Of a DNA stretch of 64,000 bases, positions 16,980-25,013 are shown in pieces. The number at the start of each line of letters is the position of its first letter. The stretch's first letter is position 1. The notes beneath the pieces are model-generated. The model worked only from the letters and a program-made list of their open reading frames with translations, had not been told where the DNA came from and searched no databases. Both the position numbers and the translations under genes were made by a program. The DNA comes from CAYWNA01 sp964459305 (GTDB lineage Bacteria; Planctomycetota; Planctomycetia; Pirellulales; Pirellulaceae), in NCBI GenBank assembly GCA_964459305.1, contig CAYWNA010000006.1, forward strand, positions 73,937 to 137,936, read 5' to 3'.

Positions 16980-19900
16980 ATGAAAAACATCCCGCTCGCC
17001 ATTCTGTGCGTGTTGCCCCTTCCGCCGACAGGCGTTGGGGCCGAGGTACGTTCGCGGCGAGTTGACATCCATGTCGATGGCGGGCGGCCGATCGCTGGAG
17101 AACGCAGTCGCTTTGCCGTCTCGCCGCAAGGCGACGTTTTCTTTACGTACACGCTGGTGGCCGGCGACTTTTCATGTAAGCCGCTCGGGCGGATCAATCG
17201 GGCTGGCGAAATCCGGATGTTGGCGATCGATAGCGAGTCGACGTGGAATGTCGAAGGATGGGCTACCTATGGCTTTCCCTTCGATCTGGCATTCGACGCC
17301 GCGGGCGAGTTGCATATTGCCGCTCGACACCGCGGGAAACCTTACGGAGTGGATTACTGGCGGCGGGTGGACGGCGTCTGGCGGCTGGAGTCTTTTGCCG
17401 CGGACGTTACGTACGGTGGCAACAATGTGTCGTTGGGACTGCTGCCGGACGCGTGGCCAGTCGTCGTGTGTCTGGATCGCAATCGGACCCAACTGGCTGT
17501 GTGGGAGAGAGGCGATGACGGCGGGTGGTCGGCGACACGGCCATCGGAACTGAGCAATGTCGTATCCGGCCAGTTTGATCTGGTCGTCCACAACGGTGGT
17601 GTGCTTCGAGTTCTCCTCTGCCCAACGAAAGGCGGGCCGGTTTGTGCGACTCGTGATGCGAAGGGGCAATGGACTGCGCAGCGAATTGCGCCAACAGCCG
17701 TCTCACGGATGATTGCCGCGACACTGGACGACGCCGATCAACTGCATGTGTCGTTCGCATCGGGAGACGGTACCGACAAGATTCGCGAATTGAACTACGC
17801 CGCGCTGTCGGCGGATGGCACGTGGCGAAACAAAGTCGTGGCGAAGTCCGATGACCAGCGTCATGTCGGGTTGACCGACATCACCGCCGCGGCCGGTCGA
17901 GTGGCGATTGCCTGGGAGCACGGAGCCGGTCAGCAGTTTGCCCCGAAGGATTACGGCGGGAAAGTTGGTTCCGTGATGTTGACGGTGATCGGTGGTGGTG
18001 GTAGCCGAACTCCTGAGACTTCGGGACGACTGAAGTCTCACGACTTCAGCTACAGCGATGATCCGGTGACGCATGAACTGGTCCCCAAAAACGGCGGCCG
18101 GCCGGGGTTGGCGCTGTCGCCGGACGGAAAGACCGCGTGGGTTGGGGTATACACGGGAAACGATCACGGTGACGATTTCTATCTGCTGAAATGCCGGCTG
18201 GACGATGGCGAACCCACGACAGCGCGGGTTGTCAATGGCGATCCAGCCAGAATGTTCCACGACGGTTGTCTGAAGGACATTGGTTCTCGAAATGAAAAAG
18301 CCGAACGGCGCGGATTGCAACGCATCGATCTGAGCGGCGCGACCGCGGATCTTCGGCAGTCGCTGATTGGGCGCTACTTGAATCACGACGACCCGTTGAT
18401 CCGCAAATCGATCGTTCGCGAACTGGCCAGCTCGCCCGACGCAGTCGCTCATTTCTCGGCTCGGTTGGCGAACGTGCTCGACGATCCTGACCGTCTCGTG
18501 CGGAAGACGTTTCTCGAAGGACTGGCGGCTGGTAATGCCGATCAGCGATTCGTGCGCCCCGTCTTTGAACAGGCCATTGCCAGCGACGACGCCATGACTC
18601 GGCTGTGCGCGGCCGAAGTCCTGCGTCAGCATCCCGACTGGGTTCGCCCCGAATCGCTCACGCCTGCTATGGAGGGCTTCGCCCGTGACTTGGATAGTGA
18701 GGACGCCACCGCCGCCGGCTCGGCCGCGATGGCGCTGGAGCGAATGATCGACGTCGGCGGCACCCGCGATCGATTGCGGTTGCTTTGCAGGGCAGAATCG
18801 CCGTTGCAGCGGGTGCGCGCCGCGCTGATCCTCTTTCGATGCGGGGAAAACATCGAGTTGTCGAAACTCGCTGGAGTGCCAACGGTGAATCGTAGCCGAA
18901 GTCGTGAGACTTCGGAGATGCCGGAGAAACCGAAGTCTCACGACTTCGGCTACGGGAAATCGCAGCAAGCTCAACTGGCCTTATGTGGGTTGTTCGGTCA
19001 GATGCGAACCGTCCGTTGCGTGCCGATGCTGGAACAATCCCTCGAAAGCGAATATCGCTCGGTCCGAACGGCAGCGGTTTTCGCGCTGCGATCCATCGCT
19101 CACGTTGCCGAACTGAAACCTGTCGCGAAACATCCAAAAGGCTTTGATCTGCTGGCGTTGCGTGCGGTTGAGTCACCTACGACCGAGCAACAGGAGACGC
19201 AGCAAGCCGCCATTGCGGCGCTAATCCGCTCGCTGCGGCACACCGATGCCAATGTCCGCCAGAAAGCCTGTGATGCGCTGAATCGCGTCCGCGCGAAAGA
19301 GGCGGTCGCTTCGATCGAACCCTTGCTTGACGATCCGGATGACGGCGTGCGGTTCGCGGCGCGCACTGCCGTGGGAATTCTGAACGATCGTCTATCCGAG
19401 GCTCTGATCGACCACAATCAGTGGAAACAGTCGTCGTCCGACCGGTCCGGTCATCGGCTGGGAAATGTGTTTCGCCGGCCGACAAGAGTCGTCGATGGTG
19501 TGGTTCAGGCCGGATCGGACAAACAGTTGCTGATCGACGATCTGGTGATCGAAAAGATATCTGGCCTGGAAAGGCGGCTGCATCCCTTCGAAAAGCATCC
19601 GCGCAATCCGGTATTTCAGTCCCAGTTGCCTTGGGAGGAAGGTTGGGCCGATTCGTTTATGTCCACCGTGATTTACGATCGCGACGAGCGTTGCTTCAGG
19701 ATGTGGTATCGCTGTGGTCCGCGGCATTCGCTAAAAGCATATGCTGTGTCGGCCGACGGGATTCACTGGCAACATCCGAACATTGCGCGATCGACGTGGC
19801 AGCAATTCAAACACCATAATCTGTTGGGCTTCGAAGGCCAGATCGCCACGTGGAAAAAGCCGGGCAACAATGTGCAGTTCTTTCCTGATGCCCACGGGGC

Positions 19901-20933
19901 CGATCGGTATCTGTCGCTGTTTTATCAGCCGCCGACGACCGATTACGCCATCAGTCGTTCGTCGGACGGCGTCGCCTGGCAACCGCCGCAATCCGTCCGC
20001 CATGCCTACGGCGACGTCGTCTCGTTGATCTGGGATCCGGGGCGCGAGCAGTACTTGTTCTTCCCGAAATACAAACGCGAAAACGACGGCTTCGTGCGCC
20101 GCAGCTTCGCCGCTACGACGTTGAAAGAACTCGACGCGCCCTTTTCCGCGACCTTCCCGTTCCTGGCCGGACATTCCGACGACTCCCGCGTCGCCGACGA
20201 TGCCTGCCGGGCTTATGGAAGTCTGCTACCGGACACCTTGCAGTTGCAGGAGTTCCACAGCGAGATTTATTCGGTCACGGTCATTCCGTACGAAGGCGTC
20301 GTCGTCGCACTATACGACTTGTGGCCCGTGACCGGCAGCCGCGAAGGCCCGCTGGACATGCCCATGAAGATCAGCCGCGATATGAAAACATGGCGTGACG
20401 TCGATTATCCGCGGCGGGCATTGTCGATCGGTCGTTTTGGAGAATGGGACTCCGGCATGGTCTACGGCGGTAACACGATGTTGGTTGTGGACGATCAGAT
20501 TCGGCTATACTACCTCGGTGCGAACATGGGTCATTGCACGCGAATCCTGCCGACGACAAGGCCTTATCACACACTTGGCATCGGACTGGCGACCCTGCGT
20601 CTGGATGGTTTCGCTTCCCTGCAATCCGAAGCCAAAACCGGTGAGTTCACGACCAAGCCGCTCAGCATCGAGGGCAACCGCCTGCAGATCAACGGCCGAT
20701 GCCGGCAGGGCGGATGGATCAAAGTCGAACTGCTCGACACCACCGGCAAGCCACTGCCCGGCTTTGCGATGGACGATTGTGACCCGTTCAAAGGCGATTC
20801 GATTCGTCACACGATGGCGTGGCAGACCAATGTTGACATTCGCGACACGTCCAAACCAGTTCGCCTGCGAATCATGCTGTCGTCCTCCGAGTTGTTCGCA
20901 TTTCAATTTGTTCCCACATCTGGTGCGATTTGA
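16980..20933 (+). CDS. Giant exported protein: N-terminal beta-propeller, HEAT repeats, C-terminal GH32/43-like propeller
   Basis: 1317 aa from ATG 16980 (AGGAA 6 nt upstream; an in-frame GTG lies at 16968). Signal peptide MKNIPLAILCVLPLPPTGVG. Residues about 25-420 look like a BNR/sialidase-type propeller (FAVSPQGDVFFTYTLV, GGRPGLALSPDGKTAWVGVY). Residues about 440-820 are HEAT repeats (SIVRELASSPDAVAHFSARL, VRQKACDALNRVRAKEAVAS). Residues about 840-1200 resemble the five-bladed propeller of GH32/43 enzymes (WADSFMSTVIYDRDERCFRM, YAVSADGIHWQHPN), followed by a small beta domain. Two palindromes of one family sit in frame at residues about 341-358 and 637-658, adding NRSRSRETSEMPEKPKSHDF-like peptides. 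The combination is unusual; enzymatic activity is inferred from fold resemblance only. Confidence 0.75.
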   Translation: MKNIPLAILCVLPLPPTGVGAEVRSRRVDIHVDGGRPIAGERSRFAVSPQGDVFFTYTLVAGDFSCKPLGRINRAGEIRMLAIDSESTWNVEGWATYGFPFDLAFDAAGELHIAARHRGKPYGVDYWRRVDGVWRLESFAADVTYGGNNVSLGLLPDAWPVVVCLDRNRTQLAVWERGDDGGWSATRPSELSNVVSGQFDLVVHNGGVLRVLLCPTKGGPVCATRDAKGQWTAQRIAPTAVSRMIAATLDDADQLHVSFASGDGTDKIRELNYAALSADGTWRNKVVAKSDDQRHVGLTDITAAAGRVAIAWEHGAGQQFAPKDYGGKVGSVMLTVIGGGGSRTPETSGRLKSHDFSYSDDPVTHELVPKNGGRPGLALSPDGKTAWVGVYTGNDHGDDFYLLKCRLDDGEPTTARVVNGDPARMFHDGCLKDIGSRNEKAERRGLQRIDLSGATADLRQSLIGRYLNHDDPLIRKSIVRELASSPDAVAHFSARLANVLDDPDRLVRKTFLEGLAAGNADQRFVRPVFEQAIASDDAMTRLCAAEVLRQHPDWVRPESLTPAMEGFARDLDSEDATAAGSAAMALERMIDVGGTRDRLRLLCRAESPLQRVRAALILFRCGENIELSKLAGVPTVNRSRSRETSEMPEKPKSHDFGYGKSQQAQLALCGLFGQMRTVRCVPMLEQSLESEYRSVRTAAVFALRSIAHVAELKPVAKHPKGFDLLALRAVESPTTEQQETQQAAIAALIRSLRHTDANVRQKACDALNRVRAKEAVASIEPLLDDPDDGVRFAARTAVGILNDRLSEALIDHNQWKQSSSDRSGHRLGNVFRRPTRVVDGVVQAGSDKQLLIDDLVIEKISGLERRLHPFEKHPRNPVFQSQLPWEEGWADSFMSTVIYDRDERCFRMWYRCGPRHSLKAYAVSADGIHWQHPNIARSTWQQFKHHNLLGFEGQIATWKKPGNNVQFFPDAHGADRYLSLFYQPPTTDYAISRSSDGVAWQPPQSVRHAYGDVVSLIWDPGREQYLFFPKYKRENDGFVRRSFAATTLKELDAPFSATFPFLAGHSDDSRVADDACRAYGSLLPDTLQLQEFHSEIYSVTVIPYEGVVVALYDLWPVTGSREGPLDMPMKISRDMKTWRDVDYPRRALSIGRFGEWDSGMVYGGNTMLVVDDQIRLYYLGANMGHCTRILPTTRPYHTLGIGLATLRLDGFASLQSEAKTGEFTTKPLSIEGNRLQINGRCRQGGWIKVELLDTTGKPLPGFAMDDCDPFKGDSIRHTMAWQTNVDIRDTSKPVRLRIMLSSSELFAFQFVPTSGAI
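18001..18053. repeat. In-frame palindromic element, family B (GTAGCCGAAGTCGTGAGACTTC)
   Basis: Arms 18001-18024 and 18030-18053 are inverted copies with four mismatches in 24 bp (core TGAGACTTC, GAAGTCTCA). The element is translated in frame in the 1317-aa protein as GSRTPETSGRLKSHDFSY, with no stop. It lies in the N-terminal propeller region. Confidence 0.8.
18891..18954. repeat. In-frame palindromic element, family B, perfect 25-bp arms
   Basis: Arms 18891-18915 and 18930-18954 are perfect inverted complements over 25 bp (CGTAGCCGAAGTCGTGAGAC at the left end). The element is translated in frame as NRSRSRETSEMPEKPKSHDF plus GYG inside the HEAT region of the 1317-aa protein. It is the second copy of the family in the same gene, about 840 bp from the first. 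Confidence 0.9.
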
Positions 20934-21017
20934 GTGAGCAGCCCTATCCAAACATCCGAAAGATGTGAAAAAACGCGAGGAACTTGAGAAGGCGCGTTTG
21001 AAGTAGAAAGACTGCCA

Positions 21018-23492
21018 ATGCGACGGATTCTTATCACTCTGGCTGTCACCCTCAACGTCACCGGTCTCGGTGACCAGACGGTCCGCGCGATTGCCGCCGA
21101 CGCTTTCCTCGTCGAGAACAGCCGGCCGAACGCTGAGATCGTCATCGCCGAGGAACCGACGCGAATGCAGACGCTTGCGGCGAGTGAACTGCAGGCTTAC
21201 ATCAAAAAGGTCTCCGGCGCGGAGCTGCCTGTCGTTTCTCGGCCGAGCGGCGGGGATGCGATTCGGATTTTCGTTGGCGGAAGCGCTCATACTGGGCGAC
21301 TGGGCATCAAGACCGATGACCTGAAACATGGCGCCTATCGCGTGGCGTCGGGTGCGGACTGGATGGCACTGGTTGGGTCGGGACGGGAGTTTGAGCCAGT
21401 CGAGCCGTGGGCGCGCACGAGGACAAACGGATCAGGCGGACGAGCGGAGCGAGACCGTCTTCATCGCGAGTGGGACAAGATCACCGGCGAAACGTTTGGG
21501 AACCCGTTCCACTACCTTTATCCCTTCTTGAACCAGGAACTGCAAATCTGGGAGTTCGACGACGCGGGCACCCTGAACGCAGTCTACGATTTTCTGCGTG
21601 GTTTGGGCGTGCGCTGGTTTTATCCCGGCAAACTTGGAGAGGTCGTTCCGCAGGCGAAGAATATCCCTCTGCCCAGCGAAAACAAAGCCGTCCGCCCGGA
21701 CTTCGCTCTGCGCAAGATCGGCTGGTGGTCGAAGCGAATTAGCATGACGACCGAAGAGGATCTGTGGAATCTTCGCATGGGCGTGAACCACGGAGTCGAC
21801 TTGATCGGTCTCACGCAGTTGTGCCATGGCTCCAAGTTCGTCCACGCGCGCGAGGAATACAAGAAGGCGAACACGGAACACTTTGCCGTGTATGGTGGCA
21901 AGCGGGCCACCGATCACAAAGGCACCCAGGGCGCTCCCTGCCTGTCGTCGGAAGGGTTCTTCAAGAATCACCTCAAATACGCTCGGGCGGTCTTCGACCA
22001 CTACGACGAGCCGCTCATCAGCATCGACGTCTGCGACGGCTATAGCCGCGGGGTATGCGAGTGCGAATTGTGTAAAGGCAAGGGCACGCCCAAGCGCGGT
22101 GTGTATGGGTCCATGTCCGATTACGTGCTTGGTTGTGTCAACCGCGTCGCGACGGAGCTCCACGTGAGCCATCCCGACAAAATGGTGAGCGCGCTTTCCT
22201 ACGGAGCTTACAGACTGCCGCCGCAGAACATTGAAACATTTTCGCCTAACCTCGCTTTGTTCCTTTGCCAGTCGCGCAAGAACTACCACGACCCGCAGGA
22301 ACGGATACAGTCTCTTGAACTCCGTAAAGCATGGCTGGAGAAGCTGCCCTCGAAGCGGGTTTTCGTTTACGAATACTACACCGGCAACCGCCCGGGTGCG
22401 GCGTGGGAAGGGATCCCCGTTTATTCGCCGCGGCTGATCTCGGAAGATCTTCGTTCGCTGAAAGGCGTGAGCAGCGGTGAATACATTGATTGCTACCAGC
22501 CTCACGACCGAAGCCAATTGGCTCACGACTACCTGGCCATCGCTCATCTCGATCTTCACGTGACGACGCGATTGTGGTGGGACGCCGACCGCGATGTAGA
22601 CGCCTTGTTAGAGGACTACTACACCAGGTTCTATGGCCCGGCCCGCAGCGAGATGAAGGCGTTTATCGAATACAGCGAGCAGAACTGGCCGCGCATGCGC
22701 AAAGACCCGGCGGCCATCACCGGGGCGTTGGAACTGCTGACCGATGCACGCGCCGCTACGGGCGACACGGTTTACGGCAAACGTATCGAGTTAGTCGTGC
22801 AGTACGTCGAGCCGCTCAAGAGACTTCGGAAACAACTATCCACCCCTCGCGATGACGTCCCCGTGGCGCGGGCGCTGTTGCGCGACCCGAAGCTCTTGAA
22901 GCTCGACGGCAAACTCGATGAACCGTTCTGGAAAACCGTTCGGCCCTACAATCTGTTCGACATCGAAAGCGGGAACTGGCCGGAAATCGGAGCCGGTTTC
23001 CGAATTGCCTGGCTCGGCGATGCCTTGTGTCTGGGAATCACCTGCCAGGAGCCGGACATACAGAATCTGCGAATCGGCGCCACGCAAAAGGACGACCTGG
23101 GCATCTGGTCGGGCGATGTCGTCGAGGTGCTCATGGAAACGCAGTTCCACGACTACTACCAGATCGCCATCAGCCCCAACGGTGTCATCACGGACCTTGA
23201 CCGGGAAAAGCGTCTCGAATCTCGATGGTCCTCCGGTGCCGAAGTGGCGACCCATCGAGCCGAAGACGCCTGGACGATCGAGATTCGCCTGCCCGCCGCT
23301 GGCGAGAACGCGAAGGAGATCGATCCGCTCCACGGAATCGCGGGCAGACGACCCAGCGAAACCTACCCATGGTTCGTCAACGTCTGCCGGCAACGCGTCC
23401 GCGACGACGGAATACAACTGTTTGCCTGGTCCCCCACGGGAAAGCGCCGCTTCAACGTGCCGGAGAAGTTCGGAAAGGTCTTTGCGCGGTGA
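21018..23492 (+). CDS. DUF4838 exported protein with CBM9-like C-terminal domain (no palindromic insertions)
   Basis: 824 aa; ATG 21018 with a weak GAAAG upstream; signal peptide ends near VRAIAADAFL. Residues about 30-130 resemble the N-terminal domain of GH67 alpha-glucuronidases (LAASELQAYIKKVSGAELPV). DUF4838 follows (NAVYDFLRGLGVRWFYPGKL to RLWWDADRDVDALLEDYYTR) with the cysteine motif CECELC at 347-352 directly after ISIDVCDGY. A CBM9-like beta-sandwich ends the protein (LDGKLDEPFWKTVRPY, YYQIAISPNGVITDLD). No catalytic assignment is established for DUF4838; a glycan-degrading role is inferred from the GH67-like fold and neighbours. It is the shortest member of the paralogue set and lacks the TPR extension and all hairpin insertions of the 1166- and 1171-aa copies, so it serves as the uninserted reference. 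Confidence 0.82.
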   Translation: MRRILITLAVTLNVTGLGDQTVRAIAADAFLVENSRPNAEIVIAEEPTRMQTLAASELQAYIKKVSGAELPVVSRPSGGDAIRIFVGGSAHTGRLGIKTDDLKHGAYRVASGADWMALVGSGREFEPVEPWARTRTNGSGGRAERDRLHREWDKITGETFGNPFHYLYPFLNQELQIWEFDDAGTLNAVYDFLRGLGVRWFYPGKLGEVVPQAKNIPLPSENKAVRPDFALRKIGWWSKRISMTTEEDLWNLRMGVNHGVDLIGLTQLCHGSKFVHAREEYKKANTEHFAVYGGKRATDHKGTQGAPCLSSEGFFKNHLKYARAVFDHYDEPLISIDVCDGYSRGVCECELCKGKGTPKRGVYGSMSDYVLGCVNRVATELHVSHPDKMVSALSYGAYRLPPQNIETFSPNLALFLCQSRKNYHDPQERIQSLELRKAWLEKLPSKRVFVYEYYTGNRPGAAWEGIPVYSPRLISEDLRSLKGVSSGEYIDCYQPHDRSQLAHDYLAIAHLDLHVTTRLWWDADRDVDALLEDYYTRFYGPARSEMKAFIEYSEQNWPRMRKDPAAITGALELLTDARAATGDTVYGKRIELVVQYVEPLKRLRKQLSTPRDDVPVARALLRDPKLLKLDGKLDEPFWKTVRPYNLFDIESGNWPEIGAGFRIAWLGDALCLGITCQEPDIQNLRIGATQKDDLGIWSGDVVEVLMETQFHDYYQIAISPNGVITDLDREKRLESRWSSGAEVATHRAEDAWTIEIRLPAAGENAKEIDPLHGIAGRRPSETYPWFVNVCRQRVRDDGIQLFAWSPTGKRRFNVPEKFGKVFAR

Positions 23493-23543
23493 CGATGGCT
23501 TACTATGAGTGGATTGGACTCTGGCAGATGGGGCTTCGATGAA

Positions 23544-25013
23544 ATGATAAACCCAACGCTTCTGACGTTCCTTGGTATCGTCGCATTCCAGTTGCCGCTT
23601 GCCGCGGCGGAGCCTGAAAAGGCGCCCGAGAAGATCTTCCGCGCTGGCGCCGCGACCAGCAACATCACGCCGCCACTCGGCACAGACCTCATTGGCGGAT
23701 TCAGCCCGCACGGTTCGACGCACATTCATGACGAACTCCGCGTGCGCTGCCTTGCGCTCGACGACGGGGAAACGCGACTCGCTTTCGCGATCGTGGACAA
23801 CGTGCAGTTTCCTCGCGAGGTGCACGACGCTGCAAAGGACATGATCCACGACGCGACCGGTTTGCCACGGGAACACATCCTCATGGCCGCGACCCACGCG
23901 CACTCGGCGCCAAGCCTGCGCGGAACCAGCTACACCATCCTGAACGAACCGCTCGACGATTATCAGAGATTCGTCATCCGGCGCATCGCCGATGGGGTGC
24001 GGCGGGCGCTGAATAATCTCGAACCGGCGCGCATTGGCTGGGGCAGCGGCGAGGTTCCTCAGCACGTTTTCAATCGGCGATGGCTGCTCAAGGATGGTCA
24101 GACGGTGACGAGTCCGTTCGGCGACGAGGACATCGCCGTCATGAATCCGGGACGTTATGTCGATCGGCTGCTCAAACCCGCCGGGCCGGTCAATCCGAAG
24201 GTCTATTTCATCTCCGTCGAATCGACCGGCGGCCGGCCAATCGCATTGCTGGCCAATTACTGGCTGCACTACGTTGGCGGTGTTGGGCGAGGCCATGTCT
24301 CGGCGGACTACTTCGGCGTTTTCAGCGAGCGAATTGGGCAATTGCTGGCTGAGCCCGGTCAGGATCCGCCCTTTGTCGGGATGCTCACCAACGGGGCCAG
24401 CGGCGACGTGAACAACAACGACTACGCCAATTACGGCAACGTGAATCGCCGCCGTTACGCTCGCTACGAGAAAATGCGCGAGGTCGCCGAGGATGTGGCA
24501 CAGGAAGTCGTGCGCGTCCGCAAAACGATCAAACATCTCGATTGGGTGAAACTCGGCACCGCGCAAGCGGAGATGACCCTGAGGTATCGCCGGCCAACGC
24601 CGCCGCAGCTTCAGCGAGCCCGCAAGATCCTCGACAACCCGCAACCCGACTCGCGAGACTACGCCCGCCAGGCCATCTTCGCCCGCCGCGCCATCGACGC
24701 CGCGGACTGGCCCGAAACCGTGAACGCCATCGTGCAGACGTTCCGCATCGGCGATCTCGGCATTGCCGCGTTGCCGTTCGAAGTGTTCACGGAAATCGGT
24801 CTAGAGATCCAGGAACGCAGTCCGTTTGACGACACTTTCGTGATCGAACTGGCCAATGGCGGCCTTGGCTACCTCCCGCCGCTCCGGCAGCACGAACTGG
24901 GCGGCTATGAAACGTGGCTGACGGTCAACCGGGTTGAGAAAGGCGCCTCGGCGAAGCTCGTAGACAAGCTGATGGAATTGTTTGTAGCAGCCAACGAGAC
25001 GGACACACCATGA
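23544..25013 (+). CDS. Neutral-ceramidase-like exported hydrolase (copy 2 of 3)
   Basis: 489 aa from ATG 23544, chosen because the signal peptide begins there (MINPTLLTFLGIVAFQLPLA); an in-frame ATG 23505 would add 13 non-signal residues, and neither start has a strong ribosome site. Catalytic motifs: ATHAHSAP, NYWLHYVGG, NGASGDVNNND (Ser286), LPFEVFTEIG and NGGLGYLPPLRQHELGGYE. This is the same complete set of zinc ligands and nucleophile as in copy 1. It lies 51 bp after a DUF4838 gene and overlaps the next DUF4838 start by ATGA, so the two families appear to be co-translated. The amide or acyl substrate is unknown. Confidence 0.82.
   Translation: MINPTLLTFLGIVAFQLPLAAAEPEKAPEKIFRAGAATSNITPPLGTDLIGGFSPHGSTHIHDELRVRCLALDDGETRLAFAIVDNVQFPREVHDAAKDMIHDATGLPREHILMAATHAHSAPSLRGTSYTILNEPLDDYQRFVIRRIADGVRRALNNLEPARIGWGSGEVPQHVFNRRWLLKDGQTVTSPFGDEDIAVMNPGRYVDRLLKPAGPVNPKVYFISVESTGGRPIALLANYWLHYVGGVGRGHVSADYFGVFSERIGQLLAEPGQDPPFVGMLTNGASGDVNNNDYANYGNVNRRRYARYEKMREVAEDVAQEVVRVRKTIKHLDWVKLGTAQAEMTLRYRRPTPPQLQRARKILDNPQPDSRDYARQAIFARRAIDAADWPETVNAIVQTFRIGDLGIAALPFEVFTEIGLEIQERSPFDDTFVIELANGGLGYLPPLRQHELGGYETWLTVNRVEKGASAKLVDKLMELFVAANETDTP

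Noticed and set aside
22836..24644. 602-codon minus-strand frame across the DUF4838/ceramidase junction
   Set aside because: Spans two well-supported plus-strand genes and contains no domain; typical high-GC artefact.
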